64,000 bases of DNA from Crotophaga sulcirostris (lineage: Eukaryota > Chordata > Aves > Cuculiformes > Crotophagidae), in assembly GCA_013397455.1 (NCBI GenBank), contig VYZB01000274.1:670614-734613 (forward strand), in the 5' to 3' direction. The notes beneath the pieces are model-generated. The model saw only the letters and a list, made by a program, of their open reading frames with translations. It made no database searches and was not told the DNA's origin. Made by a program: the position numbers and the translations under genes. Shown here one piece after another: positions 52,001 through 63,828 of the stretch (position 1 is the stretch's first letter; each line of letters opens with the position of its first letter).

Positions 52001-54329
52001 ACAAATCGTAGTGGAATTAAAGTGGAAAATTTCTTTTCCTCCTCAAAGAGAGAAATTCACTTGAAAGTATAAACATTTGGCACAATGAAAATTATTGAAT
52101 TAGAGAAAAAAGAAAAACTTCATTCCTGGCAGTTCTATAACGATGTACTTATTGTTGAAATTATATTTACCCCCATGTTAAAAAGAACAAGGAAATCACT
52201 TACTTGCTTAACGAATTGCTAGTTTGATATGTAGCTATTTTTGTCTTTACGATAGAATAGCCAGATCCAGTTAAAAAGCAGACAGGAGAGATATTAAATA
52301 GAGTCAGTGAAAGGACTCTTCCCCTTTCCCCCTTCAAAACCTAATAATTACAGTCTCAGGCTTTTTGTAATTGTCAGACAACCAGACAGAAATGTCCTGT
52401 CCCAACTTGTGTGTCCGTTCAGAGTGTATGTTAAGCAGCCAAAAGAAGTTTGATCATGGAGTTGAAACTGCCTCCTTGCTTTCTGTGAGTAATGACACAT
52501 GCACATGAAGGTATCTGGTGGCATAATAGCAAAATTCTAGACATTTGAATAAGGAAGGGAGGAGTTTTTGCACACAGCATTAAATAGAGGGACCAATTGT
52601 CCAGTATCATCAATTGGCATAAATAGATGTAGGTTAGATAATTTCATCTGAAGACAGGTGTTCAGTGGTAGAAATCAAAATATACTATATGTTTTACAGT
52701 ACTACAGTATCTCCGCTTGCAAAGACAATTTTGAGTTATATTTACTTATATCAGGGAAAAAAATCCCATGTTGGTTTTTTTTCTGAAAATTTTCATGTAT
52801 GTAGATTCTTCAATAAAGGGAAAAAAGTCATGTAGCCACATTCTAAGAATGGATTTGTTTTTCCAAGTTGGTCTACTGTACAAATGTATCATGCTAAGAG
52901 ATTGTTACTATTACATGTTATTTCAAATGCATTCTTCAAACTGTACTTGAGAAAATGAGCATTTACTATCATGATGATGAGTCAGATATGATAGACTCTG
53001 ATGGTCGATGGTCAGCCACTTCTGAACCAATTCCCTCTCTTGTGTAACAATTTTAAGTTCAAAGGACTTCTCCATGGTTGTTTCAGCTCCGATTAATACT
53101 ATATGGATCACTGCAGCTTCAGTAATTAACCTATTTTTCAAACGTTTAGCATCATGGTCACTTGTCATCAGTCAGAACATTAGAGTCAACCACAAATTAG
53201 TCAGTTGTGTCCCTCCAGGCAACATTTTGCTATGTTTACAGTGACTGACACGGCTTGTGGCAAAATACCCCTAAATAGAGCAGTATAAAAAGCAGAAATT
53301 CTAACCCACTATTAGAAATCAGAAATAATTGTAGAAATAACCTAGAGGGTGAAGTGTGCCATTTATTTATGGAAACATATGAGATCAGCCAAATTGTTTT
53401 CAGTGCAACCACATATTTAAAACACTAAACCTATTAATGCAAGAAGTGGGTATTTTTTACAATTCATTGCAAAGCAATGAAGATTTGGCTCAGCTTTGCA
53501 TACAATTTATAAATGGATTTCAAATTTATACTAAAATATGAAGGATTGGTTCCAAGGTGGGGTATTTTTGTATCATATTGTTACTTAAAAAAGACTGGCA
53601 AGTCTATGTAGGAGAAATTGTCTAGAAGGTTTGTGTAAGCCGATAATGACAAAATAAGCTAACACAGATTTGTGAGAATGTGTTTTGCAAAGGTCATAAC
53701 ACAGACCTACGAGTGCAATAGTAAACCACTGGTACTGACTGTTGTATACAATAATTATGGTTCATTTAATTTCTGATTTTGTCTTTAAACAACTTTATCT
53801 GATTTATAATGTAGATACTGTACACATATAAGAATAACAAAATTAAGATTATTCTCTCTGCAATGGCATCCCAAGAATAAGAGTAAGAATATGAATATTC
53901 AGTACAAGTTCTCACCACAAAATTAGTCTTTTTTAGTGAGTTTTTTCCAGCATTCTTCTGTTCTTATGTAGAATGATTGAAAATAAGTTTAGGGAAGAGA
54001 AACACGATCTCATTTTATGTAGTCAGTTGGAGAAAATTGCATATTACCTTCAATTAAGACCCTACTACGAATTAATATTTGTTCATAGAATGAAATAAGC
54101 ATCTTCCCTCCCATCCCAAACCACGGAGTATCACAAGAAAATACAGAAGCTGGTACCTCTTCTTTGCTGGTAAAACTGTTCAAATGAGGAACAAGCAGTT
54201 TATCTGGGCCTAACCACAACAGCATCTTCAGGACTGTAAACCTGGAAAGCTAAACCAAACAGAAACACACAGCATGGCTGAAAAAGCATTGATGTTTGCA
54301 AGGAAATATGTCGTCACATTTCTGTATTC
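46041..54329. other. Anonymous AT-rich DNA with a purine tract
   Basis: No gene or dispersed element recognised. A purine tract lies at 48152-48208, containing two copies of AGTAATGGAGA. ORFs in this span overlap on both strands and look like chance. Confidence 0.45.
48152..48208 (+). repeat. Purine tract with short duplication
   Basis: A/G-rich sequence ends in two near-identical AGTAATGGAGA copies. Confidence 0.75.
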
Positions 54330-54640
54330 CTACTGTCCTCATCTGCGAAGTATACAGCACGTGGTGGAGGGAGGTGGGCAGCCTTCCTGACCTGAAGCCT
54401 TCCTGCGGCTGAACACAGAGACACCTGTGCAGGATACCTCAGAGAGGGCGGGCAGCCATTCCCCAGACAGGAGAAAGCAACAGTTTCATCTGTTAGGGAT
54501 GGGGCAGTCCTGGGCATGGACAGAAGTCACAAGGCTATTCAGTAGCATGAATCTCATGGCTCACTTTCAGCTCCATGTAAATTACTTGCAGTGGCCACAG
54601 GACCAACACAGTTCCCTCAGGGTAGGTTAGAAACACCCAC
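54330..54640. other. GC-rich patch, unassigned
   Basis: This is one of the most GC-rich non-element stretches in the window. Both strands carry 67-codon open frames (54314-54517 minus, 54427-54630 plus), as expected when stop codons are rare in GC-rich DNA. I recognise neither product. Confidence 0.35.
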
Positions 54641-57600
54641 AGAAAGAAACAGACCAGATCTAGGTAACCAGAAAAACTAAACCAAGACAGTGTTCTTTAC
54701 TGTTGCATAATGTCTCAGATCAGCATCAAGTCTATCACTGTTAGCACCATACAGAACAGCAGTGGCTCAATGCTGAAAAAGAACATACATTAATTCCCTA
54801 GAAATACAATTTTCTACAAGATTTAATATGCTGTTAAGAGTTTTTGCTTATGCGTATTGTACCTAACCGTGATTTGAAGATGAGACAACACAGGACTATT
54901 ACTAGGTAAATCAACGATTGTAACACATTGTTGTATTCTCTTCTAGGTCTACATTAAGTTCAGATGAATATTAGCTGAAATGTTAAGCAGCTGGCAGTGT
55001 GGGATGCAGCCTTTTTTCAACTTTAGAGAATCATACAGAATCTTCATGAAGAAAAAACAGAAAGAAGTGGCTATCGCCTGATAGGCAGAAAGTTGGTAAA
55101 ATGATCCTTTCTGATGTTGGAAAAAGTTCATGAGAAAGATTAGAAAGAATGTAATTCAAGCAGTCATATGTTCCTTGTCCAATGTTCACGACAACTAGTA
55201 AGCTAAATTATGCTAACACAACAGCAGATGGATTTTTTTTGCATATGCACATAAATTATTCTTGAAATACAAAATGAGGTCAAATATTCAACTATTGCGA
55301 ACACCTGAAATATCTGTTGAAGGTAAGGACTCCATGTAAAATCCTGTCACACAACATAAATGAAGTTGCATCGCAAAAAATATGTAATTACATAAATCTA
55401 CAAACAGGACAGACTAGAGAACTCTCCAAACAAAATGTTTTGTTGAATTTCAAAGGGTGGTCTTCAAGATTTCACATATTGCCTGAAGTGATGTATGGGA
55501 ATGGGTTTATGGTGCACAGGACTAAATCAATTTTCAAGTGACTACAAAGGAGAACTTTGTCTCACAGTGTGAAAGCGTGCATACTTTGTACCAGCCTGAC
55601 AATATTTACTGTAACTATTGTGCCAACACTATGGTGTCAATATCAAGCAGAACTATACCGATAAAGGTAATTACATCTCTTCATATATCCTGTGAATTCC
55701 TGATGCATGTCTTGACTAGCTGTGCCAGCAGAGGTGTTTTACTGTAGATGTACGGAAATACTTTCATCCGAAGAGAATACTTTGCTTTTGAAGTGTATCC
55801 TTATCATACTAAATAACTGTCAGTACAGGTAGCGACAGAGGTTTACGCAACAAACATATGGTGTGGCTGTATATATATCATCTCTCTCTCTCTATATATA
55901 TATATATGTACATATATATATATACAAACATCTGTCCCAAGACTACTTGTTATTGCTACCATTGTGTAGTTTGCCATCCCCAACACTTTGCCAGCTTGAA
56001 GGGGTCATACAAACTCTCCACACAGGCAAGGTCAGATAGGCCAGCTCCAAACCAATGGCAAGGGAGATATACTATAGCTGGGCTGATTTTGTTGAAGCAG
56101 GTTAGAAAGAGTTGGCACAGCTCATTGTGTCAGCAAAACGATGGGAAGGTGCCTCCCAAGTGTTGGTAGAACACTAAACCAGTCATCTTCTACACTGAGA
56201 TTCAGGACTAAATGCGTATGGGTGTGGCTGGAGAACATTTTTTTATACACAATCTCCACAGTAGCAAAGTAGTCCTTTATAGACATGACCTCAAACCCAA
56301 TTGTGTATATCTGTGTATCTATGTTGAATCAGGGAGAGAGGTGCTATTTACTTATATAAAATTCCAAAGTTTGCAAGGTGCAATTTATCTTTTTTCTTTC
56401 CTTCCAATTTGGAAAAGCAGGATAACCAATTTATTTTTTATAGTAGAGATAACTACCTCTCACATCTTGCAGCACTCAAGTTTCACACCCAAAACTGAAA
56501 TATGTCTTGGACATGTGTCAGAAATTTATTTTTGCAGACTCTGGATTTACACGGTGCGTAGTTCTTGGCTACAGTAGGGAAAGTAGCAAATAATCCTTTT
56601 TAATTTTATATATGGCAAACAGTAGTTCAGTTACTTTACAGCCCATTTCACAGCCAAGTGCCTTTTGTTCAACAACTGTATATCTTCCTTTAGAGGCAAA
56701 ACTTTATGATAAATTATGATAAGCTATGACCCTCTACCTACTTATTTAATATGACCTAGAGCTATATTCCAGAGCCATTCATCTGTAAAATATACTCCTG
56801 TGATAAAGTAAGCGAACAGAAGAGTGAGGTGAAACCATGCATCAACTCTTTTAACTGTCATTTAAAACCTGCTCATATGAACTTATGTAATTTTCTTTGG
56901 CGTCATCACAGTAAGAGTTGAAAAGTTCAGAAAAAAACCCAAAGAACCCAGTGCCACCCAAACTAAGGATATGGTCTAAGAACTAAGTACTTTCACCTGG
57001 TTTGTGACTAGACCACTAGGATCTTGGCAAGAAATCCTGCTCTCTCTTCTGGAGGCAAACTCTAAATGTATTTAATTTCTTGAATATGACTACTAAATAA
57101 AAAATACCAGAAAATATTCCTAATATTAAAATATTTCTGAGTATACAGATTAATACATAATCTAAAAAGGCAATCTATATGATTAATACATACTTTCAAA
57201 GCCATATCTTATTTTTGACCTTGTGCTATATTGCTGCTATGACACTTAATGGCACTAGCATTAGCCTTACAGCTGTGGAAACTTGGTTCCCTATTCATTC
57301 AGAAACTATGACTAAAATAGAATTACTATGATTTCATGGATAGCAGAAACTGTTACATTTTATTCAATTATTGCAATTAAAAACATTTGTTTTACTACAG
57401 TACAGCTCTTTGAAAAAGGTATATATGTGACTCTAAGGCTGTTCTTGATGTTTTCTGAATGATCTATGACTTTGATAGTTCCTATTTTGCTAAGTCCTTC
57501 TCCAATTTTCTAACATACACTTCTCAACAAAAACATGACACTGCAAAATGATTATAGTTTAGTCTGCAATAATCTGCATCTCTGCAACCTTCTAGTAACT

Positions 57601-60282
57601 ACTAATGTGGGAATTTTTCTGTGCATTGACATTTTCAATATGACACTTGCCAACAAAAGCAAAGGTCTTGTATGGATCAAAACCCACAATTTCCAATGGT
57701 CAGCCTTTTTCTCACAATCACTTGGATTTCCTTCATCTTGCAATATTCAAAACCCCAGAGTGACAGTAGCACAATTTTGAATCAATGAAACATAAGATTT
57801 CTGATGAGAATGCTGTCCGCACCTTCCAAATCATGGCATTGATGCACGGTTGCCGTGATTTTCATCACAAATGCATTTGTTATTGTAAACATGTTTTAAT
57901 CAGAAAATAACCAAATGCAGTTATGTGCAGTGTGCTGTGCATCATTAAGAATGGATACACAAAATACACAGTTTCAAGCATAGGTATACCCTTAGGTCTC
58001 ACTTCATTCCCATTTAATGTCAGTGGAGCAACAATTTAGTTAGAGAAAGACCTTTCAGATGTAGTAAATAGATCTTTGGCATCACCATTTTTGAAAAGAA
58101 ATATTTTCTTTACTTTTTTAATCTAAACCTATACCATCTGTTCTGCTCTCTAATTATAGTTGCACAATGCAAATAATTCACTAATGTGTCATAAAAATGA
58201 GATAGAAATTATTTAAATCTCTGCTTGTGTATCTCCTGGTCTTAATTCTACTAAGGAAACATCTGCTTTATTTTTCTCTCCTGTTTCAGATAGTTGCAGA
58301 AATTGGTCCCATGTCACAACGAAATCTCTACTATGGCTTATTGAAGTACAAAATCCATGTTTCACTCTCACAGGCTGCAGCTTGGCAACTTTCATGAACA
58401 CCTAAATGCCCTGTATATATTCCATGCATTTTCTATCTTGTCTACAGTCTTTCTGAATTAATTTTTATGGTTCGTTCCTTTTCTGAAGTGATAATTACCT
58501 TCAAGAACATTCTTACATGGGAGGAAATATGTCAAGGGCAGAGACTAGACAAACTAAAGTTCTGTGATGATCTCTCCCCATACAGTTGTTATTTGGTGAA
58601 GAAAAAAATCATATTTTTTTCGAGATATGGACCACAATCTTTTTAAAGAGGCATCTGTGATTTGAATGAGAATCAATTTGTTTTGTTAGAGATAGTCTAG
58701 GTCCCAACAACTATTTTATCTGCTCACAAAGAAAAAAACAACATCATCTTCCTTCATCCCATTTCCATGCCTTTCCTTAGGCAGTGTCATACTTTGAGTG
58801 GCACACAACACAAAAACTACATAAGAATATATCTCTACTGAATACTTTCCTAGACAAAAAAGAGAGTATTCTTCAGCCAGATAACATCCCTGGGTACATT
58901 TCCCCAGCAATGGCAATGCAAACACAAATAGACAGGAAGAAACTAAAGAGGTTAGGTCTACCTCTGTTGGCAGCATGTACATTTATCCTGCAGTTAATGT
59001 CAGCAAAAGTGATAGGGGAACCCAATTATTAAAACACTCAAGATTGTATTTCTGGCAGAAAAAAAATCTGCATTGAATTCCAGCCACAGACTGTGAAACA
59101 TTTTACTCCTACCTTTCTTCTTGAGCACACAGTACTTGGATAGATCTTTTCAGTCCTCAGAGCTTCTGTTTTGGCTCTGGAGATGATTCCTTTGCTAGGT
59201 AGTCAAGGCAATCTCTCTCAGTGAACATTCTGGCGTTTGTGCAAGCAGATAGGGAGTTTCTTAGCTGTTTTTTTTTTCTTTAGAACCTCCAAATTTTCTA
59301 AGCAGATGTGAGCTGTTCACTTTGCATAATATCAAGATAAACGTTTTTGCTGAGAAAATGTCCTTTTGTATCCTAACCTTACGTAACCCTAAGTGAATAA
59401 ATTTTTGTCTCAATTGAAAATTTACAAACCTCAGAGTATGTTATTGTTCTTGTCTGTATTCTCCGAATGGTAGAGAGTTGTGAAGGCATGACTCATTAAA
59501 ACTCAGCACTAAGATGATGAGACCTTGCCATTCTTCACTCTCCAGAGGAATACAACTATGCAGTGATGAAATCTTGGTTCAATGCATCCTTTTAAAAGTA
59601 GACAGTTTTTTTTCAACTATTCTTGACTCGAAGGTAGCAAGCAAACAGTGAGAGGGAAATGCTTCACAATGATGACACTGATACGGCATTCGTTGCACAT
59701 TGTCCTTGCAGTGACAGAGCAAATGGATGCATACCAGTGGATCTATGCCACCCTTGCAAAGTACTAAGCATGTAAGTCTCTCAGAAATTATAAGAATATA
59801 TACAAAAGATATTAAGTATGACAAACACTTGGGAATAGCATAGGACTAATCACTCTACTCTGTACAATTCTCTATGTAACCGTATTACTATTGAGCAGTA
59901 AAGTATTTCTCTCATGCACATGACTTTATGTTTATGACCAGAATTCATGGAGTGCTCTAGGTATTCCAAAAGCTGTTGTAATGTGAAGCAAAATAGATCC
60001 ATGTAGGAGCTTTCATTTTGCTATTACCTTCTTAAGCTTTCACGACAATTTCTTTACCTCAACAGCAGGTTTGTTTTCTCTATTAATTTATGCAGGTGAA
60101 AGGAAATTACTCCCTCAAGGTGAAGCAGTAAGCAAATGCTTTACAGTTAGTAAAACTCTCATTGATACCACATCTCACCTTACTCCATCTACTGTTTGTC
60201 ACTAGATAAGGTAAGTTTAAAGTCAGCCTCTCAAATCTGGATGTACCTCTACATCCGTGTGTACATCTGTGTCTGACTTGCA
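54641..60282. other. Anonymous AT-rich DNA with a TA/TC microsatellite
   Basis: No gene or dispersed element recognised apart from the microsatellite. The plus frames at 55858-56169 and 56212-56577 (up to 121 codons) show no known motif, and the first begins inside the microsatellite. Confidence 0.45.
55869..55925 (+). repeat. Compound (TA)n/(TC)n microsatellite
   Basis: A TA run, a TC run, then two more TA runs separated by GTACA. Confidence 0.93.
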
Positions 60283-60797
60283 TAACAAGGTTGGAAAGGA
60301 CCTTTGAGATCATCAAGTCCAAGCTATAACCCAACACTAACACTAACACCGACACTAACCCATCATCTAAACCATGGCACTGAGTGCCTCACCCAATCTC
60401 CTCTTAAACACCCCCAGGGACGGTGACTCCATCACCTCCCCAGGCAGCACATTCCAATGGCCAATAACCATTTCAGTGAATAATTTTTTTCCTAATATCA
60501 AGCCTAAACCTTCCCTGACAAAGCTTGAGTCCATGTCCTCTTGTTCTGTCATGGGTCGCCTGAGAGAACAGAGCAACCCCTGCCTGACTACAACCTCCTT
60601 TTAGGTAGTTGTAGAGAGCAATAAGGTCTCCCCTGAGCCTCCTCTTCTCCAGACTAAACAGCCCCAGCTCCCTTAGTCGCTCCTCACAGGGCTTGTGCTC
60701 CAAACCCTTCACCATCTTTGTTGCTCTTCTCTGGACACACTCCAGTATCTTGACATCTCTCTCAAACTGAGGGGCCCAGAACTGTACACAGTACTTC
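60283..60797 (-). mobile_element. CR1 LINE 3' end, minus strand
   Basis: Read on the minus strand from 60797, it encodes the ORF2 C-terminus: a VQRRATK-type region, [50 protein letters not shown], then after a frame change [12 protein letters not shown] and FKRRLGEALSAMV, with the 3' UTR running to 60283. It is closely similar to the 2878-3695 copy and belongs to the same subfamily. The octamer tail is absent at the 60283 end. It is 5' truncated within the thumb region, so it has no RT core. Confidence 0.93.
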
Positions 60798-61318
60798 TAA
60801 ATGACAAAGAAAAGGTATTTGAAGAATATAAATTACAGCAAGAATTAGGATTAATTATCATAAAATAGTTTCAACAAAACCACAGGAGCATTTAGGGAAG
60901 GAAAAATGTGAATTTCTTCCCTTGCTAATTAGCTACATACAGCAAATGGTGCATACTTTCAAGTCCATTTCCATGACCTCATTAGTTTTCCATAGAGGGC
61001 CTCTGCTTCTTAGCAGAACAATATTTGAATCTTATGAAGAAAGTTCCCAGGTAATAGACTGAAAACATGCCGGCATGTATGCCATCAGTAGCATGTATTT
61101 TGTGATGTGTTATGAATATTTTATGTTCTACTCATCAACACAAAACTCTCTGTCTTCAGCAACAGATTTTTCAGACAGACTACAGAGTTGGGCATTTTCA
61201 GGAACAGTGGAGAAGAAAGCTGAGTTACGTCATGCTCAACACCACTCGTCTGAATCTCGATATTGGTGTCACCTTGAAGTCACTGTCTCAGTGTGATTCC
61301 CCGAGTTACTCAGGCAAG
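60798..61318. other. Anonymous DNA between CR1 and LTR
   Basis: No gene or repeat recognised. Two overlapping short plus-strand frames at 61075-61345 run into the LTR and look like chance. Confidence 0.5.
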
Positions 61319-62013
61319 TGTTGGGTTTGCATGGTAAGGTTTTGATAGTGGTAGGGCTAAAGGATGGTTTCTGTGAGAAGCTGCTAGAAGCTTCCCCCAT
61401 GCCCTGTAAAGCCAATGCCAGCTGGATCCAAGATGCACCCACTGCCAGTCAAGGCTGATGAAATCAGTGATGGCAATAGATCCTCTCTGATAACATAGTT
61501 AAGACGGGGGGAATGTTACTGAGCAACTGAGCAACCAGGGAAGACGAGTGAGAAATGTGAAACAACTCCAAGGGCAGTAAAAAAAGGAGGGGGAGGAGGT
61601 GATCCAGTCACCAGAGCAGCCTGTGGTGAAGACAGTGGTGAAGCATGTTGTCCCTCTGCAACTCATGGAGATTAATCCACCTGCAGCCCATCGAGGACCC
61701 CATGTTGGAGCAGTTGGAAGTGCACGAAGAAGGCTGTGATCCTGTGGAGAGCCGATACTGGAGCAGGTTCCTTGTACGACCTGTGGCCTGTGGATAGAGA
61801 CCATGCTGGAGCAGTCTGCTCCTGAAAGACTGCAGCCCATGGAAAGGACACATGCTGGAGCAATTCATGAGGAACTGAAGACCATGGGAAAGACTCAGTT
61901 TGGAGAAGTTCATGGAGGGCTGTCTCCCATGGGAGGGATCCCCACAGTGGAGCAGGGGAAGAATGTGAGAAGGAAGGAGTGGCAGAGATTGACCACAATC
62001 CCCATTCACCATC
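61319..62013 (+). mobile_element. ERV LTR, left part, interrupted
   Basis: The segment begins TGTTGGGTTTGCATGG, consistent with a TG LTR start. It then shows the block order of an avian LTR family I know from passerines and relatives: GTGAGAAGCTGCTAGAAGC, a stretch ending in GGAGGGGGAGGAGG, then many imperfect units of the form CCATG...GGAGCAG. These units are why both strands carry long open frames here (61608-62228 minus is 206 codons). The frames are repeat artefacts and show no retroviral motif. The LTR is broken at about 62013 and resumes at 63234. No gag or pol sequence is attached, so this is a solo LTR. Confidence 0.75.
61620..61960 (+). repeat. Imperfect internal repeats within the LTR
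   Basis: Roughly 40-60-bp units recur around phrases such as CATGCTGGAGCAG and GCAGCCCATGGA. They differ by substitutions and small gaps. They belong to the LTR rather than to a separate satellite. Confidence 0.65.
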
Positions 62014-63233
62014 TGTTGACATAAAAATAAATGTGGAAAAAAAGCTAAATGTGGGGAGAAATGGGAACCCTCAAGTTTTCTGAATACTAGCCCCCACTGG
62101 CTGAAGACAAGGCAGTTTTTCTTTAAAAGCGAAGAAATCAGTGGAGATGCAACATCCACAGGGGCAGTACACTTTTCATGAGAAAGGAGTGCAGCAAGGG
62201 CCTCTTGCCCAGTAAAGTGTTTGGACACAAATGAAGCCAGCCCCTGCTATCAGCAAGCAGCATGATACAACTACCCAATTATTTTCCAAGAAGATGAATT
62301 GTAGCTGCTTCTCTGACAATCCTGCCCTCCAGTTGACCTGAACTCATTATAACATCATTGTAATATCATTATAATACTAAAACACACCTCCACACTTAAG
62401 GCTACCTGCCTCCTCCCCGCCTCTGAGGCAAACCATTCCCATAACAAGTCCTACTGGGCATGTGCGGTTAAGTTTTGGAGAGTGATGTGAGAACTTTTTT
62501 TCCACCAATCAGCATGGTTTGACGCAATGATTTTAGTCACTCATGCTCCACCTGAAACTCCACTCCAAAGGTGCAAGTTATTATAAAAATGTAAACAAAG
62601 AGGAAAGTTGTGAGGTGAAAATGTCATTGAAACTTTTGGGATCAGCTCACGGGTTGAATCCCATCTCCTCTCTCCCCTGGGACACCAGTGCTGTAAGACC
62701 TTTGCGTTACGCATAATAAATATCTTACCATCAAACTAATTACTAGTATCTATCTGTATTGTGACCTTAAATACATATTTCTTACTTGCATATCACTCCT
62801 GTGTATGCTTGGGTGCTTGATATTCAATGTATTTTCACAAACAGTATTTTATTCCAGCCACTACTGAACCCTTATTTAGTCTTATTTAGTATTGTAATAA
62901 TCAATAATTTTTAATAAAATAGACTTGTTTATACATATACAAGTCTCAGCGATCCTATTAATTGTTAAGGAGGATTTTAAGGGGAGTTTTTGGTTTAAGT
63001 TCAACAGGCTAGACAAGATTAATTGTCTTTGCGAGACTGCTGAAAAGAGTCCAGAAAAATGGTGTTGAGCAAGCTGGACAATATTAACTGTTCTTATGTG
63101 GTTGGTCAGTGCTTACCATAGTCTGGCAAGCTGAGCAGTTTATTTATATTCTTGTGAGATTTTTGGAGAAAGAATTGACCAGAGTGGTAAACTCTCCTTC
63201 TGAAGTTTCTTGTATTTTAGCTTAAATCGTGAC
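62014..63233 (+). mobile_element. Second LTR-like insertion nested in the first LTR
   Basis: About 1.22 kb separates the two halves of the outer LTR. It starts TGTTGACATA and ends near AAATCGTGACG (possibly a changed CA end). It carries LTR-type control sequences in order: a CCAAT-like motif (CACCAATCAGC, about 62503), a TATA-like TTATAAAAATG at about 62582, and an AATAAA at about 62716 following ACGCAT. I associate several blocks with an avian ERV LTR, but the length is large for a plain LTR and no gag or pol frame is seen. Flanks CCATC (left) and CCACT (right) are only similar, so a target-site duplication is not proven. The insertion must be younger than the outer LTR. Confidence 0.65.
62871..62890 (+). 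repeat. 10-bp tandem duplication
   Basis: CTTATTTAGT occurs twice in a row within the nested insertion. Confidence 0.9.
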
Positions 63234-63525
63234 GCCACTCCCTGCACCGCTTGAGGTGGAGGAGGTAGACAAATCAGGAGTGAAGCTGAGCCCAGGAAGA
63301 AGGGAGGGTTAGGGGACGGTGTGAAGTTTAATTTTTTTTTTCTCATTATTCTACTCTGATTTGATTGGTAATAAATTAATCTAGTTTCCTCAAGTCAAGT
63401 CTGTTTTGCCCATTGTGGTAATTGCTGACTGATCTCCCTGACCTTGTCTTGACCCATGAACACTTTGTCGTATTTTTTTTACCCCCTGTAAAGCTGAGGA
63501 GGGGAATGAACAGCTTGCTGGATAC
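63234..63525 (+). mobile_element. ERV LTR, right part
   Basis: The outer LTR resumes with CCTGCACCGCTTGAGG and runs through GTGAAGCTGAGCCCAGGAAG, a T-rich stretch, a GATTTGATTGGTAATAAATT block (polyadenylation-type AATAAA), GTCTGTTTTGCCC and GCTGAGGAGGGG. Similarity fades after about 63525, before the family's usual CA end. The end is therefore lost or heavily changed. Together with 61319-62013 this makes an LTR of about 1 kb. Confidence 0.75.
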
Positions 63526-63828
63526 CTACAATGAAAGATGTACACTTGAAAACTGACAGAGAAGGCAGGTTAGACATTTTGCAGTGTAGCTACATTTGCT
63601 TGATTAACACCAATAGAATGGATTTACACTTTCCTCCAGAATCTTCTGCTTCAGAAATATAGGTAGAAATATGAAAAGCAGCTCAGATGGTTATCTCAGA
63701 ACCACATATTGAATCCTATTGTTCAAATTTTACACAGTGATCTTGCAACATAGAAGTGAATTGCAGTAAGTTTGGTCTACATTTTGGATACAACATTCCG
63801 CCTTTCCTCAGTCTTTGGGAAGAGATGT
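63526..63828. other. Anonymous DNA
   Basis: No gene or repeat recognised. Confidence 0.45.

Noticed and set aside
55858..56169. ORF starting within the TA/TC microsatellite
   Set aside because: The first 20 or so residues are microsatellite translation; the remainder has no motif.
56212..56577. 121-codon plus-strand ORF
   Set aside because: No domain, no splice or promoter context and no recognisable family.
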